From positions 327,001 through 391,000 of the forward strand of contig JAAVLQ010000002.1 in assembly GCA_012103075.1 (NCBI GenBank): 64,000 nucleotides of DNA, read 5' to 3'. Below are positions 9,353-18,770 of the stretch, piece after piece; the stretch's first letter is position 1; the number at the start of each line of letters is the position of its first letter. Made by a program: the position numbers and the translations under genes. The DNA is from Brucella cytisi. GTDB taxonomy: Bacteria > Pseudomonadota > Alphaproteobacteria > Rhizobiales > Rhizobiaceae. The notes under the pieces were generated by a model, which ran no database searches, had not been told where the DNA came from, and worked only from the letters and a program-made list of their open reading frames with translations.

Positions 9353-10141
9353 TCATATTCCACCATACCAGTCATAGCCATAGTCCTCCCAGTAACCACC
9401 TTTCCCACCCTGAATGGCCGTAAAGCTTGAGACAAGCTCAATCGACTTGATGTATTTGCTCATCTTGTATCCGAGTTGTCTCTCTACGCGCAGACGAAGC
9501 GGAGCTCCGTTTTCTACCGGCAGGACACGATCATTGAGACCATATGCCAAAATAGTCTGCGGATGACGGGCGTCGATGAGATCTATGCTGCCGTAAAATG
9601 ACGCCGCTCCTTTCGCGCCGTCTACCCTATCGAAGCAGTGGAAGACGACAAAGCGCGCGGATGACGTGGGGCGTGTCACATCGAGAATCTGGCTCAAGGG
9701 GACGCCTGTCCATTTGGCGATTGTACTCCAGCCTTCCACGCAGTCGTGGCGGGTGATCTGGGTGCGCCCCGGCATGCTGCGCAGTTGCTCCAGCGAAAAA
9801 CTTGTCGGTTTTTCCACGAGACCTGTTACCTGCAAAACATAGTCTGAGAAATCGGCTGCGCGAAGTGCTTCATATTCTTCCGTCGCAGGATTGGTTTCAC
9901 CATTCGGTTTTTGACCCTGACGCAGCTCGCTTTCCCCATACTCCTTTGCAAGTGCATTATGTCCCTGCAGTTGCCGTTGAATGAGGTAGGTCAGATCGTT
10001 CGCCTTTTCGAGGACTTGCCGCGTAGCGCTTTCGTTGTTGCCGACAAAATCGAAAGCATCACAACCGCTCAACATAATGGAAGAGGCTGCGGCTCCGGAA
10101 AAAGTTAGGAACTGTCGTCTGGAAAGATTCAGCTTGCTCAT
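9353..10141 (-). CDS. YedY1/MsrP-like molybdopterin oxidoreductase, Tat-exported
   Basis: 262 residues, intact. The N-terminus carries a twin-arginine signal (SRRQFLTFSGAAASSIMLSGC). The sulfite-oxidase-type molybdopterin fold follows, with the Mo-ligating cysteine in RHDCVEGWS and conserved segments YGSIDLIDARHPQTILAYGL and LRVERQLGYK. Related enzymes reduce methionine sulfoxide in the periplasm. It overlaps the upstream cytochrome gene (stop/start overlap at 10138-10141), and both follow a Met-rich peptide gene under a SigF-type promoter, so the expected job is to reduce oxidised methionine of that peptide (inference from the Azospira system). Confidence 0.88.
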   Translation of the reverse strand: MSKLNLSRRQFLTFSGAAASSIMLSGCDAFDFVGNNESATRQVLEKANDLTYLIQRQLQGHNALAKEYGESELRQGQKPNGETNPATEEYEALRAADFSDYVLQVTGLVEKPTSFSLEQLRSMPGRTQITRHDCVEGWSTIAKWTGVPLSQILDVTRPTSSARFVVFHCFDRVDGAKGAASFYGSIDLIDARHPQTILAYGLNDRVLPVENGAPLRLRVERQLGYKMSKYIKSIELVSSFTAIQGGKGGYWEDYGYDWYGGI

Positions 10142-10949
10142 GGGTGCCTATCCTCGTCTTTTTTCGGAAGATCGGCGCGATACCAACCAGAGATCATCGA
10201 TCGCATTTCGTTGAACGGACCTGCCGCAAGCACCATCACGATATGAATGACGACGAATGCGCAAAGCAGGAAAACGGCTACAAAATGAAGAGTGCGGGCT
10301 GTCTGGCGTCCGCCGAGCCATTCCGTCAGCGGCAGTACGGCATCCATGCCGGGAGACATGGCCAGCCCCGTAATTATAACCATCGGGAAAAGGCCGAAAA
10401 ATATCATGCAATAGGTCAGTTTCTGCATAGGATTGTATGTTTTCCCATGCTGGAAACGAAATTTCAGATGGTTGAGAAAATCGCCGGGCAGGCTCTTTAT
10501 TTCCAATGCAGATGGCAGTAGCTCGTTCTTCAGATGCCCGTTCAGAACACTCCCGACCAACCATAGCATGAGCGTGCCCACCAGAACCCGGGCGAAGAAG
10601 AAGTGAACCACACGTCCGGTTGCCAGATCGCGATAGGATGGAATGGTCAACGCTGGGGAAATGCCTGATAGTCGGGAGCGCTTGTGGCTCCCGATACGCC
10701 GAGAAAACCGGTTGTCTGGAAGCTTTTACCCAAGATATCGACACGACCTTCAGGGCCGCTTTCGCCCTCGACGGCATAAATTGCCAGAATGGCATTATCA
10801 TAGTCGAAACCGGATTCGTTGCCGAGATAGAGTGTGGGGTGCGCATTGAATATCTGCAGCCCGGACAGCAGCAGAAAGAAGAGGCTTGCAGCCCAAATCC
10901 AGTGTGTGAGACGCGTCAGCAGACGCTGGCGATAGACGAGCTGTTTCAT
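10138..10949 (-). CDS. b-type cytochrome membrane subunit, electron donor to the YedY1-like enzyme, one frame break
   Basis: About 270 residues. It starts MKQLVYRQRLLTRLTHWIWA with a histidine in the first span (THWIWAASLFFLLLSGLQIF). Later spans read VHFFFARVLVGTLMLWLVGS, YCMIFFGLFPMVIITGLAM and TLHFVAVFLLCAFVVIHIVM. This is the cytochrome b561 / thiosulfate-reductase-subunit pattern, with paired histidines for two hemes. The frame breaks at a C4 run near 10658 and the protein then continues as TIPSYRDLATGR. It would pass quinol electrons to the periplasmic molybdoenzyme, filling the role of YedZ1. The ATG at 10949 follows GGAG. Confidence 0.85.
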
Positions 10950-11009
10950 GATGTTGCGCTCCGGTAATTTGCCCGCCAATCGTGAGGGAAGACTGGCGGG
11001 CCAGAACAA

Positions 11010-11289
11010 TTACTGTGGCTTCTTCATGGAGTCGGACTGCATTGCGTCCTGTTTCATGGCATCGCTCTTCATCGCTTTGTCGTCATGTTTCTTCATTTTC
11101 TTTTTTGTATCGCTATGCATGGCGTCACCTTTCATGGCGTCATGCTTGCCCATGGAATCCTTCTTCATAGTGTCAGACTTCATGGTGTCGGTTTTCATCG
11201 CGTCTTGCGCGAAAAGAAACCGGCGTGAAAGATATAGCGGCAAGCAGGGCGAGCGCCGGAAGGACGATGATGTTCTGTTTGATGGTCAT
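11010..11289 (-). CDS. mrpX: MrpX-like Met-rich periplasmic peptide (MKxD pentapeptide repeats), one frame break
   Basis: A signal peptide (MTIKQNIIVLPALALLAAIS) ends near a predicted VSFA-QDA cleavage site. The mature chain of about 65 residues is built from repeats of the form Met-Lys-x-Asp-x (for example MKTDTMKSDT, MKGDAMHSD, MKSDAMKQDA) and holds about 11 methionines. The frame breaks near 11213, where one extra C separates the signal peptide from the repeat region. Such peptides act as a sacrificial methionine pool that absorbs hypochlorous acid. First gene of the operon with the cytochrome and YedY1-like enzyme; a GTAACC-N16-CGAA promoter lies 50 bases upstream. Confidence 0.85.
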
Positions 11290-11338
11290 GACGATACTCC
11301 TGTTCATCTGGGCGCCAGCGGCGCGTAACGAGAGGAGT

Positions 11339-11364
11339 TTCGACAGGCAGAGGCAAATGGTTAC
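11339..11364 (-). promoter_or_regulatory. SigF-type ECF promoter for the mrpX operon
   Basis: Read on the minus strand: GTAACC (11364-11359), exactly 16 bases, then CGAA (11342-11339). This equals the -35/-10 pattern reported for Caulobacter SigF. Predicted transcription start is about 40 bases before the mrpX ATG. Confidence 0.8.
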
Positions 11365-11400
11365 ACCGATCACGGCGATGTGATCACCTCATTGGAAGAT

Positions 11401-11426
11401 GTAACCTTTTCCGCTTCTTTCACGAA
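11401..11426 (+). promoter_or_regulatory. SigF-type ECF promoter in front of the sigma gene (autoregulation)
   Basis: GTAACC (11401-11406), 16 bases, CGAA (11423-11426): the same architecture and spacing as the promoter facing the other way 37 bases to the left. It implies that the sigma factor drives both its own gene and the target operon. Confidence 0.8.
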
Positions 11427-11433
11427 TATGCCG

Positions 11434-11991
11434 GTGATTGGGAGTTGTAACCTGACCTATTCGAACGAAGAGAGGTTGAAAAAACTGATGATATTGGCGC
11501 TCGACGGAGACAAGGCAGCCTATCGGACCTTGCTTGAGGATCTGTCGCGCCGACTAAAACCTTATTTTCTACGGCGTCTTTTCGGCGATAAATCGCAAGC
11601 GGAGGACCTTATTCAGGAGACTTTGCTGGCGATCCATACCCGACGCATAACCTATGATCGGGGCATGCCGTTTCTACCCCGGGTGAATGGAATTGCACAT
11701 CACAAGCTTGTCGATCATCTACGCCGTCACGGGCGTGAGACTGCTACACCTCTGGAAGAGGATGTTCCTGTGACCGATGATGCTGAAGCCGCCGATGCGC
11801 GCATGGATGTGGACCGGATGTTGAGCGGTGTTTCCGAGCGCACGGCAGGTTTGATCCGCAAAGTAAAAATCGAGGGACAATCCATAGATGAAGCCGCACG
11901 TGACACCGGCTTGAGCCAGAGTGCGGTCAAAGTCGCCATCCACCGCGGTCTTGCAGCAATAGCGCAAAAGATTTGGAGGCAAAGGGCATGA
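11434..11991 (+). CDS. sigF: ECF sigma factor, SigF type
   Basis: About 185 residues. Region 2 is seen in GDKAAYRTLLEDLSRRLKPY and FGDKSQAEDLIQETLLAIHT, and region 4 in QSIDEAARDTGLSQSAVKVA. The next gene overlaps by four bases and encodes an NrsF-type anti-sigma factor, as in the Caulobacter and Azospira SigF systems. The frame is open from 11380 and has an ATG at 11428, but both precede any transcript from the promoter at 11401-11426. Starts at GTG 11434 (nearly leaderless), TTG 11476 or ATG 11488 are more consistent; 11434 is given here with low certainty. Confidence 0.85.
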   Translation: MIGSCNLTYSNEERLKKLMILALDGDKAAYRTLLEDLSRRLKPYFLRRLFGDKSQAEDLIQETLLAIHTRRITYDRGMPFLPRVNGIAHHKLVDHLRRHGRETATPLEEDVPVTDDAEAADARMDVDRMLSGVSERTAGLIRKVKIEGQSIDEAARDTGLSQSAVKVAIHRGLAAIAQKIWRQRA

Positions 11992-12624
11992 CCGATGATC
12001 TGATCGACAAGCTGACAGCAGATGTCAAACCGGTTGGCCCTCACGCAATGCGCCAGCTTTTCTTGCGCTATGCGACGGGAGGCATGGTAGGCGGGCTTGC
12101 GATTATGCTGGTTTTCCTTGGCGTGCGTCACGATTTGTTGTTGGCGATGACGACGGCAGCCTATTGGATGAAATTCGGCTATGCAGTCCTGCTTTTATTG
12201 ATACTGGTCCCCGCATTATTCACCTTGTCGCGGCCCGTTCGCACGAGATTGCACTGGTTGCCGCTTGCTGTACTTCTGGCTTGTCTTGCAGGCGCGGCAT
12301 CAATCCAGCTGCTAAACGCGGAGCCCGGACAAGCAGAAGTGTTGATATGGGGGCGGACGGCGTTGGTCTGTCCGTGGTTGATTGTTTTCATAGCACTTCC
12401 CATGCTCGGATTTTCTGCTTGCCGCCATGCGGCGGCTTGCTCCGGCAGATTCTGTTCTAACGGGCCTTGTTGCCGGTATCGTTGCTGGCGCCGTAGGAGT
12501 TCTCATCTATTCACTACACTGTCCGGAATCCGGAATGCCGTTTATTGCAATCTGGTATACGCTCGGCATCGCAATCTTGGGCTTGCTCGGCATGATCGGC
12601 GGGCACGTTTTACTCAAATGGTAA
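11988..12624 (+). CDS. nrsF: NrsF-type (DUF1109) membrane anti-sigma factor, one frame break
   Basis: About 212 residues with six membrane spans (YATGGMVGGLAIMLVFLG; FGYAVLLLLILVPALFTL; LPLAVLLACLAGAASIQLL; LIVFIALPMLGF; then SVLTGLVAGIVAGAVGVLI and TLGIAILGLLGMIGGHVLL). The frame breaks near 12420 and the last two spans continue in another frame to TAA at 12622-12624. It overlaps the sigma gene (ATGA), which couples their translation. NrsF holds SigF inactive at the membrane until oxidant or metal stress. Confidence 0.85.
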
Positions 12625-12996
12625 GATGTCAAAGCGCACAGCTTCCATCCCGGTTTGAACAAGTAACAGACCTCTCACTGGCAAGTTAACTGCTGGCCCG
12701 TGCACAAGCGGGCCTTGATCTTAGTCGAAAAGCAGCCCTCCCGCCCGCGTGATTCCATATGTCGCGCATCAGCATAATGGTGGCAGAACCTCGTCGTCTT
12801 CAAAACAAACATGGAGAATTAAACTCACTGGGCAATAACGGCCAAAAACATTTTGGATTCTCACCAGAATGCGTTAGCGTCTTAGCAGTTCCGTGGGAGG
12901 ACCTTTTGAAATGCAGTGGGGAAGTAATCTGCAAAAACTTCCCGCTTGGTCGTGGTGTCTGCACCATGGCAAAATCTATTGGAGTGAGGAGGAAAT
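12625..12996 (+). other. Gene-free interval between nrsF and the TAXI operon
   Basis: No convincing coding sequence. A GGCCCG/CGGGCC hairpin (12696-12715) without a good T run may end the sigF-nrsF transcript. The right part carries a strong ribosome site (GAGGAGG) in front of the next ATG and presumably the TAXI operon promoter. Confidence 0.5.
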
Positions 12997-13949
12997 ATGC
13001 AAATCTTTAATCGGAAAACGACGGTTTCTCTGGCTACCGCATTGGGGCTTGTGTTCGGTGCAGCGCAAGCGAAAGCCGAGGAGTTTGTAAACATTCTGAC
13101 CGGTGGCACCAGTGGTGTCTACTACCCGCTCGGCGTCGCCATGGAAAAAATTTATTCCAGCATTCCTGATGTGCGTCCTTCGGTTCAGGCGACGAAGGCA
13201 TCCATTGAGAATATCAATCTCATCAACAGCGGCCGCGGCGAAGTGGCGTTCACGCTGGGCGATTCCTGCGTGATGCCTATGAAGGCAATGAAGCAGCCGG
13301 TTTTAAGAAGAAGCTCACCAATCTGAGCACGCTTGCGGCAATCTATCCGAATTATGTCCAGATCGTCGCCTCCAAAGAATCCGGTATCAAGACATTAGCC
13401 GACCTTAAAGGAAAACGGCTGTCGGTTGGCGCGCCGAAATCCGGAACGGAACTGAATGCGCGCACCATTCTGGAGGCTGCCGGACTTTCCTATGATGATC
13501 TCGGCAAGATCGAATATCTCCCTTTCGCAGAATCCGTCGAGCTGATGAAAAACCGCCAATTGGATGCAACTTTGCAATCTTCTGGACTTGGCGTCGCCTC
13601 GCTGCGCGATCTTGCCAACTCCGTGGACATCAACGTTGTTGAAGTTCCGGCAGACGTCATCGAGAAAATCGGTGCGCCTTATCAAGTCAACACGATCCCG
13701 GCGAATACCTACAGTGGACAGGACAAGGACGTCGTGACGGCTTCCGTGATCAACTATCTGATCGTTCGCCCAGATATGGATGAAGAACTGGTTTACCAGA
13801 TGACCAAGGGGTTCTTCGAGAATCTCGACCAGCTGGCCGCCGCCCATTCTTCCGCAAAGGCAATCAAGCTCGACAAGAGCACCATCGTGTCTCCTGTTCC
13901 GGTTCATCCCGGTGCTCTGCGTTACTACAAGGAAAAAGGCATCGAATAG
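12997..13949 (+). CDS. TAXI-family TRAP transporter solute-binding protein, one frame break
   Basis: A signal peptide (VSLATALGLVFGAAQAKAEE) leads into the TAXI family start NILTGGTSGVYYPLGVAM. The frame breaks at 13266 (TCCTGC for TCCCTGC). The rest continues (LAAIYPNYVQIVASKESGIK; KGKRLSVGAPKSGTELNART) to TAG 13947-13949, about 317 residues in all. TAXI proteins bind small carboxylates such as 2-oxoglutarate or glutamate in the periplasm and deliver them to a fused permease. The substrate here is not predictable. Confidence 0.9.
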
Positions 13950-13978
13950 GCCGACAGCAATCCTGCGCGGCGGCTGGC

Positions 13979-14011
13979 ACCCGGATGAAATATCCGGGTA
14001 CAGCCCTTTTT
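13979..14011 (+). terminator. Hairpin with T run between TAXI binding protein and permease
   Basis: Stem ACCCGGAT / ATCCGGGT with a 5-base loop followed by CAGCCCTTTTT. It probably lowers transcription into the permease so that binding protein is made in excess. Confidence 0.7.
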
Positions 14012-14095
14012 CTGACAATCGGCGCCCGATCCTTGCTAATCGGATCGTTCCCGTAGCTTTTCATTTTAAATGCATAATCTGATGAAGGGTCGTTC

Positions 14096-16562
14096 ATGAC
14101 GCAGAGCGAGAACAGCGCCGTAGAATCGGCTGAGCATATTCCCGCACGGGGCACGGGCACAGGTGCAAGGATCCTGTTTGCCATCGCCGTGGCTTTTTCG
14201 GTTTTCCAGCTTTGGACTTCTGCTTATTCACCACTGCCAAGTCAGGTGGTCCGCTCCGTCCACGTCGGATTTCTGCTTCTGCTTCTTTTCGGGCTTTACG
14301 CCAATGCGAGCACTGTTGCTGCAAAGCGAGCGGCGTTCTGGCTGGCGGCCGTCGTCGCCTTTGTACTCAGTCTTTATCATTGGGTATTCTATGAAGACTT
14401 GGTGATCAGGGCAGGTGAACCCAATACGCTCGATATTGTGATCGGCATTCTCGTGGTCGCTCTCGTCTTCTGGGCGGGAAAAAAGATGATGGGCTGGACC
14501 CTACCTCTTATCTGCGCGATCTTCCTGTTTTTTACGGCTTGTTCGGACAATATCTCCCGCACCCGTTCAATCACCGGGGCTATGATTTCGAGCAAGTCGT
14601 CGAGGTTCTTTTTCTGGGAACAGAGGGAATTTACGGCACGCCGATCTATGTCTCATCGAGCTATATTTTCCTTTTCATCCTGTTCGGCGCATTTCTCGAA
14701 CGTGCCGGCATGATCCAGCTCTTCAACGACATTGCCATGGGAACGGTCGGTGCGTCGCGTGGCGGCCCTGCAAAAGTTTCGGTTATCTCGTCGGCCTTGA
14801 TGGGAACGATCAACGGTTCTGGTGTCGCCAATGTCGTGACCACGGGCGCTTTCACCATTCCTCTGATGAAACGTTCCGGTTTTCGTCCGGCCTTTGCCGG
14901 TGGTGTCGAAGCTGTAGCGTCGATGGGTGGCCAGATCATGCCCCCGGTCATGGGGGCGGTTGCGTTCATCATGGCTGAAACGCTGGGTCTGCCTTATGTT
15001 GAGATCGTCAAAGCTGCAATCGTGCCAGCTATTCTCTATTTTATAACTGTCTTCGTGATGGTTGATCTCGAGGCGCGTCGCCTCAAGATGAAAGGCCTCA
15101 ATAAAAGCGAAATGCCAAGTGCTCTCGAAGCAATCAGAAAACGCTGGTTTCTGGTTCTGCCGCTCGTCGCATTGGTGTGGCTGCTTTTCTCCGGCTATAC
15201 GCCACTCTTTGCAGGCACGGTCGGCCTCAGCCTGACCGCCCTTATCATTCTCGGTGTGCCGGTTTCCGGCTCCATGTCTATGCCTTTGCGTGTGCTGTTC
15301 TGGGTTGCGCTGGGTGTCATGTCGGCCGCAGCCTTCGGCACGACCTTCAACATTTTCGGTTACGCCCTACGCGGTATTACGCTGATCATTGCTCTTGTAG
15401 CACTTCTGGTCGCGATAAATTTTCTGGTGCGCGGTGGTCGGGAAACGCTCAATCTTTGTCTTCAAAGCCTCGCGGAAGGCGCCAAGAATGCGCTGCCGGT
15501 GGGCATCGCCTGTGCTCTGGTTGGCGTCATCATCGGTGTTCTGGCGCTCACAGGAGCCGGTTCGACATTCGCCCGTGTAATTGTCAGCGTTGGAGAAAAC
15601 TCGCTGTTCTTCTCGCTGGTACTGACCATGCTGGCCTGTCTGGTGCTCGGTATGGGCATTCCGACTATCCCAAACTACATCATCACATCCTCGATCGCTG
15701 GCCCAGCACTCCTTCACCCGGAAGTACCGCTTCTGGTATCGCACATGTTCGTCTTTTTATTTTGGTATCATGGCTGATCTCACGCCGCCCGTTGCGCTTG
15801 CAGCTTTTGCGGCGGCACCAATTGCACGAGAGTCGGGCATGAAGATCGGTATGCAGGCGATCCGTATTGCGGTTGCTGGGTTTGCCGTGCCGTTCATGGC
15901 GGTCTACGAACCGGTTATTATGCTTCAGGAGGGGACCTCTTTCCGAAAAATTCGGCTTCTGGCCTGCATTCGCTTATATGTTCATCAAGGCGTTGCTCAG
16001 TATTCTGCTTTGGGGCGCAGCCGCCATCGGTCATCTTCGAACGCCGCTGAACATCTGGGAACGCATATGGGCCTTCGCTGCCATCGCGCTGATGCTTGCA
16101 ACGTATCCCTATAGTGATGAACTCGGTTTTGCGGCCTGCGCCGCTTTTCTTTGCATGGCATTTCTGGAGGTCGCGACCTTCCATCGTCGCGTCATCGGGT
16201 TGATGGCAGTCTGCATTGCAACGGCTGGCGGCGTATTGAAAATCGTCGCCACGAGCTTTGTTCTCTCATGGACGCACAGCGTTGAGAAAGTGCCGTGGCA
16301 GGAGTTCTGGAATGTCACTTCCCGGGGGTTGGCGTTGTCAGAGGCTCGAATCAAAGGCTCCGGCGCAGGCATGGACCCGCCTGCGGATGCCGTTCTTAAG
16401 GATGGTTGGTACATCTATCACCCAACCATTCCTCCGCGGCAGGAAATCGTTCTTGCTGCGTCTGGCAAGACGAGTGGAGGCTGGACTTTCTGCTCGAAAC
16501 ACAAATGTGTCGAGCTTGGAAAGACGGAGGAGACGCCGATCCATATCAAGCCCTGCAGCTAG
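14096..16562 (+). CDS. TAXI-TRAP fused permease (4TM/12TM) with C-terminal DUF1850 domain, several frame breaks
   Basis: The N-terminal DctQ-like four-span part (ILFAIAVAFSVFQLWTSAYS; FWLAAVVAFVLSLYHWVFY) is fused to a DctM-like large part (SSYIFLFILFGAFLERAGMI; GSGVANVVTTGAFTIPLMKR; MGGQIMPPVMGAVAFIMAE). Frame breaks occur near 14545, 15765 and 15945. After the last transmembrane segments the same frame runs on into a DUF1850 domain (SWTHSVEKVPWQEFW; ARIKGSGAGMDPP; GWTFCSKHKCVELGK). DUF1850 is commonly a separate gene beside TAXI permeases. A possible start is the ATG at 16203, but it has no ribosome site, so a true fusion is plausible. Confidence 0.8.
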
Positions 16563-16725
16563 GTCTTTTTACCCGGAATTCACTCGTTCTGCTCACTTTA
16601 ATGTGCGACGCCTTAGTACAGGGAGCCTGTAAAACAGGGTCACGCTGGAAAAAGACTAATGTACGGGCTGGGAAAGCGGGGTAGCCATGATTGGCTCCCC
16701 GTTCCATATGCGGATCAGACCAAGA

Positions 16726-17955
16726 TTAGTGTCCAGAAAGCACAAGGGTCTGCACCGGCATCATCACGGCTTGTATTCGCAGGATCATGGCGTGAACGAG
16801 CCCTGTTGCGTCTACGGCATGCAGGAATATGGACCGCAGGGTACCGGCTTTCCCGGATTGCAATTCTTCATGATTGCTCGTGTATGCATTGGCAACACAA
16901 CTGCTGCCCGGAGGAATGCCTGCAAGTTGTCCTTCGTAAAGAGGCTCGGGGTGACCGTGATTGTTCCCGGTTTCGCTAATTGTTGAATGTCGACCAGCTG
17001 ATCGCTGGCTCGCACCTGTCCGCCAGCGATAACGTCCTGCACCTCGGTTACGACCATAGGGATAATCGTGAATGGCTTTCCGATACACGTTGCCTCTGCA
17101 ATCATGCCGGGCTTCATGACTTGTGCTTCGATCTGACCGAAGCCCGCGATAAGGGCCGTTCGTCCTGCTGTTTCCGGCACAAGTATGCCAGCAGGGCGGA
17201 GCAACGGATTGACGACTTCACCTGCACGCAGGGTGAATTGTTGAACGGTTCCCGAAACGCCCGCCTTCACGATTGTTTTATTCAGCTCAACTTCCGCCTG
17301 CGTAGCTGCGGCCTCGGTGCTTGCCCTCTGCGCTGGAAGCAATGAGGTGATCTTTGTTTCCAGCGTCTCCTTGCTGGCGGTTGCGGCGGCCAGTTCGCTA
17401 CCTTTGCCATCGGCTATGGATTGGAGACGTTCAATATCCTTGCGGGCGACGATATTTGAGTTGCGGCGTTGCAGTTCTAGTTGCGTGTTTACATCGTTCT
17501 GTGCCTGAACAAAAGCAATCTCACCTTGCTTGATCCGGGCGTCGGCAGCTACGAGATCGCTTTTGGCGACAACCATTTCGGCGTCGATTTCTGCAATGCG
17601 TTTCCGGGCTGTTTCCAGCGCAGCCTTTTGTTTGCTGTCATCAAGCGAAAGAGCGGCTCGCCAGCTTTCACCTTCTGGTTTCGCGAGACATACACTTCAT
17701 CAACACGTCCACCTATTTCCGGAAGGATGGTAACGGTTCGAAATGCAGCCGTTACGTTAGATGTAGACGGATGGTAATAGAAGATCATCGTGATCAGGGA
17801 GACCGTGAGGATGAGGCACGCAGTGATCCCCATCTGAGTTCGAACCACATGGAGTAGATCGTGATCTCGTGTCCGATGCGTTTTCCCTGACGATACCGGC
17901 GGAAAAGATAATCTGGAAGTATGGTGATCATCGAACAAAGCAGGAATTCGAACAT
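16726..17955 (-). CDS. HlyD/EmrA (YiaV-like) membrane fusion protein, several frame breaks
   Basis: Starts MFEFLLCSMITILPDYLFRR at 17955 with GAGGAG upstream. A membrane span (TACLILTVSLITMIFYY) is followed by the biotinyl-lipoyl half (TILPEIGGRVDEVYVSRNQK, VKAGEPLFRL), a long coiled coil (about 110-230) and a second lipoyl half (VKAGVSGTVQQFTLRAGEV). Breaks lie near 17830 (G4 for G5), 17635 and 16925. The family C-terminus (GIPPGSSCVANAYTSNHEEL ... LRIQAVMMPVQTLVLSGH) ends at 16726. Such proteins bridge an inner-membrane pump to the outer membrane; no pump gene is adjacent. It is coupled by a TAATG overlap to the upstream small gene. Confidence 0.8.
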
Positions 17956-18471
17956 TATTTCTGCTCCTCTTTGTTCTGGTAGAGAGGCAACTCCGTGTCG
18001 GACGCGACTGTTGAAATGGCTGCGCTTTGCGAGGTCGGCGATATCGTTTGTGGTGCAACATTATCGCTGCCGCCAACAGTTGGTGCTGGATCAGAGGGTG
18101 GAATTGTCAGGTGAAGTCCTCGCCGTGCAATGGTACGCAGAGACCTTGCCATTGATGTTACCGGCGACAGGAAGTCCGGAAGATCCGTCATTGCTAACAA
18201 AAAGAGCTGCAATCCAGAAGAGCTGATTGTGAGTGAAGAGCGCTATCAAACCCAGTACAGCAACAAGCTGAATTTGAATTTTGTTCGTCTGATGAGCGAT
18301 GTGTTCAGGGGAGAGCATGGAGTCTCAGGTAGAGAATACCAGTTAAGAACACCATGCAGATAAGGAAAACAATGACGATGTTCAAAAGTACATCGGTCTC
18401 ACCCGGGGAGTTATAAATGCGGGTATATGTCCGACCGCTGCTTTATGCACGGCATCTGCTGATTGAACCAT
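17955..18471 (-). CDS. Small two-span membrane protein partner of the HlyD-like protein, three frame breaks
   Basis: Reconstructed start MVQSADAVHKAAVGHIPAFI with GGAGG just before the ATG at 18471. The spans are VLLNIVIVFLICMVFLTGIL and IQLVAVLGLIALFTHNQLFW, followed by a Ser/Thr/Pro-rich tail ending ELPLYQNKEEQK. Breaks lie near 18405, 18310 (C4) and 18195 (T run). The stop overlaps the next start by one base (TAATG). Similar small membrane proteins accompany YiaV-type fusion proteins (compare YiaW/DUF3302); family assignment is tentative. Confidence 0.65.
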
Positions 18472-18770
18472 GTTGCCTCCAGCCTTTGTTTGTTGGCGTC
18501 CCATACGCTTCACCGGATGGTGGCGATAAGGAGCGCGGCTGTTCACCAACAAATGTGCCCGAAAAATGTCAGGCACCCCTTATTATATCAGATCGCAATA
18601 ACGTTGTCGGAATTTCATTTTAGGATGGGGAAAATTACTAAATGCACAGAGAACTATAAACAAAATAAACTATGGTTAGCCGCTTGGAAGCCCAATATCG
18701 TCACGTTCATTATGATTCAGGCTTTTGTGTTCAGAGGAATGACAGCAAAGTTTTATGCTTGCTTCGACGC
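18472..18770. other. Gene-free interval
   Basis: No supported gene. It separates the 3' end of uxuB from the start of the small membrane-protein gene and should contain the promoter of the latter. Confidence 0.5.
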
